Source: Deltaproteobacteria bacterium UBA6967
Lineage (GTDB): Bacteria; SAR324; NAC60-12
Direction of reading: 5' to 3'
Assembly: GCA_002450295.1 (NCBI GenBank)
Contig: DJYX01000062.1
Location: forward strand, 1 to 8,160
Length of the DNA stretch: 8,160 nucleotides
In this document: positions 6,124-8,160 of the stretch, piece after piece
Layout of the letters: every line of letters starts with the position of its first letter
Position numbering within the stretch: the stretch's first letter is position 1
Notes under the pieces: generated by a model
Database searches by the model: none
What the model saw: the letters and a program-made list of their open reading frames with translations, nothing else
What the model was told of the DNA's origin: nothing
Made by a program: the position numbers and the translations under genes

Positions 6124-7137
6124 ATGGCGGAAACGGTAATTCAAAATACTATTCAAATTCCGGATTTCGTTGGGTCAAATACGAATCTCTGTTCACCAAG
6201 ACTTGGAACGGTTGCCTTGCGTTGCAGCGATGATAGCTTTGCGTCTCGGGAACGGATGTTGGCGGAGACAGATCCTGTTTTAAAACCAAATGTTTACGAT
6301 AATTTCGGAAAATGGATGGACGGTTGGGAAAGTAAACGTCGGCGGTATGGTGGTCATGACTGGTGTGTGATTCGTTTGGGAGTTCCAGGAGATTTGGTGG
6401 GCCTCGAGTTGGACACAACCCACTTTACGGGTAATTATCCTCCAGCAGCTTCAGTTTGGGCTTCTAGAGAAGATGATGATCCTGGAGATGCGTCAGAGAG
6501 CTGGGAGGAGATTCTGGAGTCTGTCAGCCTGGGTCCCTCGAAACGACATTTTTTCAATTGCCAAAAGCCGGGACCCTGGCGTTGGTTGAGACTGAACATC
6601 TTTCCTGATGGTGGAATCGCTCGCTTTAGAGCGTATGGAAACGTTCTGCCAGATTGGTCTAGTTTTGGGTCAGAGATTGAGCTCTCTGGTCTCAAAAATG
6701 GAGGAAGAATCGTAGCATACAATGACGCTCATTATGGGAATGTGCAGGCTGTCTTAGATTCTGGAAGAGGCATCAACATGGGAGATGGTTGGGAAACTCG
6801 GCGGCGTCGTGAACCAGGATTTGATTGGTTATTGATTGCTTTGGGTGCTCCTGGAGAGGCAAATAAAATCGAAGTGGATACGTCTTTTTATAAAGGAAAT
6901 TCACCTGCAAAATGTTCAGTTCAGGGGCAAAACGTTGAATGGGGAACTGATCAATCGCTGATTACCCAGTCCATGTTTTGGCCGGAATTGCTGACTCCTA
7001 AGGATCTAACCCCGGATACAATCCATCATTTTGAATTGAAGGATCTCGAAAAAATAGGACCTGTCAGCCACGTCAAACTAAACATTTTTCCGGATGGTGG
7101 TATTTCTCGATTCCGGGTTTTTGGGAGTAAGCTGTGA
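6124..7137 (+). CDS. alc: Allantoicase (allantoate amidinohydrolase, urea-releasing)
   Basis: This 337-residue enzyme splits allantoate into (S)-ureidoglycolate and urea. It shows the internal duplication of the family: DGWESKRRR (66-74) repeats as DGWETRRRR (221-229), each followed by a DW-x-x-I-x-LG-x-PG strand (79-89 and 234-244). FTGNYPPAASV (101-111) matches YKGNSPAKCSV (256-266), and RLNIFPDGGIARFRAYG (156-172) matches KLNIFPDGGISRFRVFG (318-334). The N-terminal lead contains a typical allantoicase stretch, SDDSFASRERML (35-46). The start ATG has AGGA at 6116-6119 four bases ahead. The gene lies 29 bases after uraH and overlaps allA by four bases. Its presence shows that this pathway releases urea from allantoate, and not ammonia as with allantoate amidohydrolase (AllC). 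Confidence 0.95.
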   Translation: MAETVIQNTIQIPDFVGSNTNLCSPRLGTVALRCSDDSFASRERMLAETDPVLKPNVYDNFGKWMDGWESKRRRYGGHDWCVIRLGVPGDLVGLELDTTHFTGNYPPAASVWASREDDDPGDASESWEEILESVSLGPSKRHFFNCQKPGPWRWLRLNIFPDGGIARFRAYGNVLPDWSSFGSEIELSGLKNGGRIVAYNDAHYGNVQAVLDSGRGINMGDGWETRRRREPGFDWLLIALGAPGEANKIEVDTSFYKGNSPAKCSVQGQNVEWGTDQSLITQSMFWPELLTPKDLTPDTIHHFELKDLEKIGPVSHVKLNIFPDGGISRFRVFGSKL

Positions 7138-7619
7138 TTGAGGTTAAACCAGAACCATTGACGGAAGAAAGCTTTGCTCCATTCGGTCAGGTGATCGAAC
7201 CGAACAATGCGAAATCCTTCATGATCAATGAAGGGACTACGGAAAGGCATCATGCTCTATCCAAGGTAGAGCTAGATGAAGGCACGGCAATCTTGTCAAT
7301 TTTTAGAGGACGTTCTCGGCCCCGTCCGTTGGAACTGAAGCTAGTTGAAAGACACCCATTGGGATCCCAGGCCTTTGTCCCATTACAAGCAGAACCTTGG
7401 CTCGTCGTGGTCGCAACTGAACCGAAGCCCGAAGCAGTAAGATGTTTTTTAGCTCAAGGGAATCAAGGGGTTCAATACTCAAAAGGTGTTTGGCACCATC
7501 CCTTACTTCCATTGGTTTCCAAGCAAGATTTCTTGATAGTTGATCGCGAAGGTCCAGGAAAAAATTTAGAGGAAGTCCACTGGGATCAAGGGGTACGCAT
7601 CCTGATTTCAAACATTTGA
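7134..7619 (+). CDS. allA: Ureidoglycolate lyase
   Basis: This 161-residue cupin-fold enzyme cleaves (S)-ureidoglycolate to glyoxylate and urea, finishing the pathway. AllA signatures are seen in order: EESFAPFGQVIE (11-22), ERHPLGSQAFVPL (72-84), WLVVVA (89-94), and GVWHHPLLPL (118-127) with the paired histidines 121-122. Length fits the family. It starts with GTG at 7134, inside the allantoicase stop region (GTGA overlap), with GGGAG at 7123-7127 six bases ahead; no nearer ATG keeps the conserved N-terminus. Coupling to allantoicase makes sense because ureidoglycolate is unstable. The glyoxylate would enter central metabolism by genes not in view, and the urea needs a urease or export. Confidence 0.95.
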   Translation: MIEVKPEPLTEESFAPFGQVIEPNNAKSFMINEGTTERHHALSKVELDEGTAILSIFRGRSRPRPLELKLVERHPLGSQAFVPLQAEPWLVVVATEPKPEAVRCFLAQGNQGVQYSKGVWHHPLLPLVSKQDFLIVDREGPGKNLEEVHWDQGVRILISNI

Positions 7620-7633
7620 TTTAGTATCCCTTT

Positions 7634-8160
7634 ATGAATCCACTTCCTAACCAAATTGAGTTGTATCTGCCTGAATGGATTCCAGATTTTTTGAAGGATC
7701 AACCAGATTTTTTCAAGAGCATCGAAGAACGAATGGAATTGGTGCTCAGTCTGACCGATCGACAAATCGAGGAGGGGACTGGAGGGCCATTTGGGGCTGC
7801 CGTTTTTGAACTAGAATCAGGGAGATTGATCTCTGTTGGAGTCAATCGAGTCGTTGTAACAGGCTGTTCGACGGCGCACGCTGAGGTGATGGCTCTGAGC
7901 CTTGCACAGAAAGCAGTTGGTACCCATGATTTGGGGGCTAAGGAACTTCCAGAATTCCAAATTGTGGTCAATGCTCAGATGTGTGCAATGTGCTTGGGCG
8001 CTGTGATTTGGTCAGGAGTGAAAGAAGTTTGTTATGCAGTTACAAGTCAGGAGGTTGAACAAATAACCGGCTTTGACGAGGGTCCCTTGCCTAGCAACAT
8101 TGAAGGGGTACTAAGGCAACGAGGTATTCGTTTGAAAGAGGGAATTATGGTGGAGGAGAG
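7634..8160 (+). CDS. Zinc-dependent nucleoside/guanine deaminase-like protein, 3' end outside window
   Basis: An open frame runs from the ATG at 7634 to the window end (175 codons seen, no stop). It is a cytidine/deoxycytidylate deaminase-fold enzyme. GGPFGAAVFE (50-59) forms the substrate-side strand, AHAEV (81-85) gives the zinc ligand His82 and the proton-shuttling Glu84, and MCAMCLGAVIWSGV (116-129) gives zinc ligands Cys117 and Cys120. The usual Pro before the first cysteine (PCxxC) is Met here. The N-terminal 33 residues include a PDFLKDQ/PDFFKSI repeat. Family members include guanine deaminase (GuaD) and TadA. In this pathway, guanine to xanthine is the attractive role, but substrate is inferred from context only. 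No good Shine-Dalgarno site precedes the ATG, and it follows allA by 14 bases. Confidence 0.85.
   Translation, partial: MNPLPNQIELYLPEWIPDFLKDQPDFFKSIEERMELVLSLTDRQIEEGTGGPFGAAVFELESGRLISVGVNRVVVTGCSTAHAEVMALSLAQKAVGTHDLGAKELPEFQIVVNAQMCAMCLGAVIWSGVKEVCYAVTSQEVEQITGFDEGPLPSNIEGVLRQRGIRLKEGIMVEE
7682..7717 (+). repeat. Short 21-base-period direct repeat inside the deaminase gene
   Basis: CCAGATTTTTTGAAG (7682-7696) recurs as CCAGATTTTTTCAAG (7703-7717), 14 of 15 bases identical and exactly 21 bases apart. The frame is kept and gives two seven-residue units, PDFLKDQ and PDFFKSI, in the N-terminal extension of the deaminase. A recent small tandem duplication is likely; no function is evident. 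Confidence 0.6.

Noticed and set aside
6124..7137. Recent gene duplication or assembly artefact suggested by repeated protein blocks
   Set aside because: Two homologous halves are the normal architecture of allantoicase, and the DNA of the halves has diverged well beyond a recent event.
7699..7971. Minus-strand frame of 90 codons opposite the deaminase
   Set aside because: The opposite strand encodes clear zinc-deaminase motifs across the same bases; the antisense product is Ser/Thr/Pro-rich and unrecognisable.
7634..8160. TadA tRNA adenosine deaminase
   Set aside because: The zinc-site fold is shared, but the N-terminal extension, the MCAMC variation and the purine-pathway context fit a small-molecule deaminase better; not excluded until the 3' end is seen.

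Overview
The window is one continuous plus-strand gene run with no large intergenic space: a PotABCD-type ABC importer followed by the ureide branch of purine (uric acid) breakdown. Codon and base composition look uniform and of moderate GC by eye, and no mobile element, tRNA, rRNA or CRISPR is visible. The proteins look proteobacterial. The Tat-exported binding protein next to a puuE-uraD-uraH set resembles marine alphaproteobacteria or SAR324-like lineages, but the genus cannot be fixed from sequence alone.

Layout: 1-471 is the C-terminal end of an ABC ATPase with its TOBE domain (start lies outside the window). 500-1795 is a Tat-dependent substrate-binding protein. A strong GC hairpin lies at 1806-1826. 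Two permeases follow (1832-2695 and 2695-3534). Then come allantoin/hydantoin racemase (3534-4280), PuuE-type allantoinase (4305-5246), OHCU decarboxylase uraD (5243-5746), 5-hydroxyisourate hydrolase uraH (5753-6094), allantoicase (6124-7137), ureidoglycolate lyase allA (7134-7619), and a zinc nucleoside/guanine deaminase-like gene cut by the window end (7634 onward).

The enzymes form an unbroken route: 5-hydroxyisourate -> OHCU (uraH) -> (S)-allantoin (uraD), with the racemase interconverting the R and S forms. Allantoin then goes to allantoate (puuE), to ureidoglycolate plus urea (allantoicase), and to glyoxylate plus urea (allA). The urate-oxidising step and any urease are not in the window. 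The terminal deaminase could feed guanine in as xanthine. All gene junctions are 36 bases or less, and five of the ten junctions touch: four are stop/start overlaps and one is a 6-base gap. This suggests one transcript. The second permease and the racemase share a base (TGATG), which is the best clue that the importer carries a ureide or purine rather than a polyamine.
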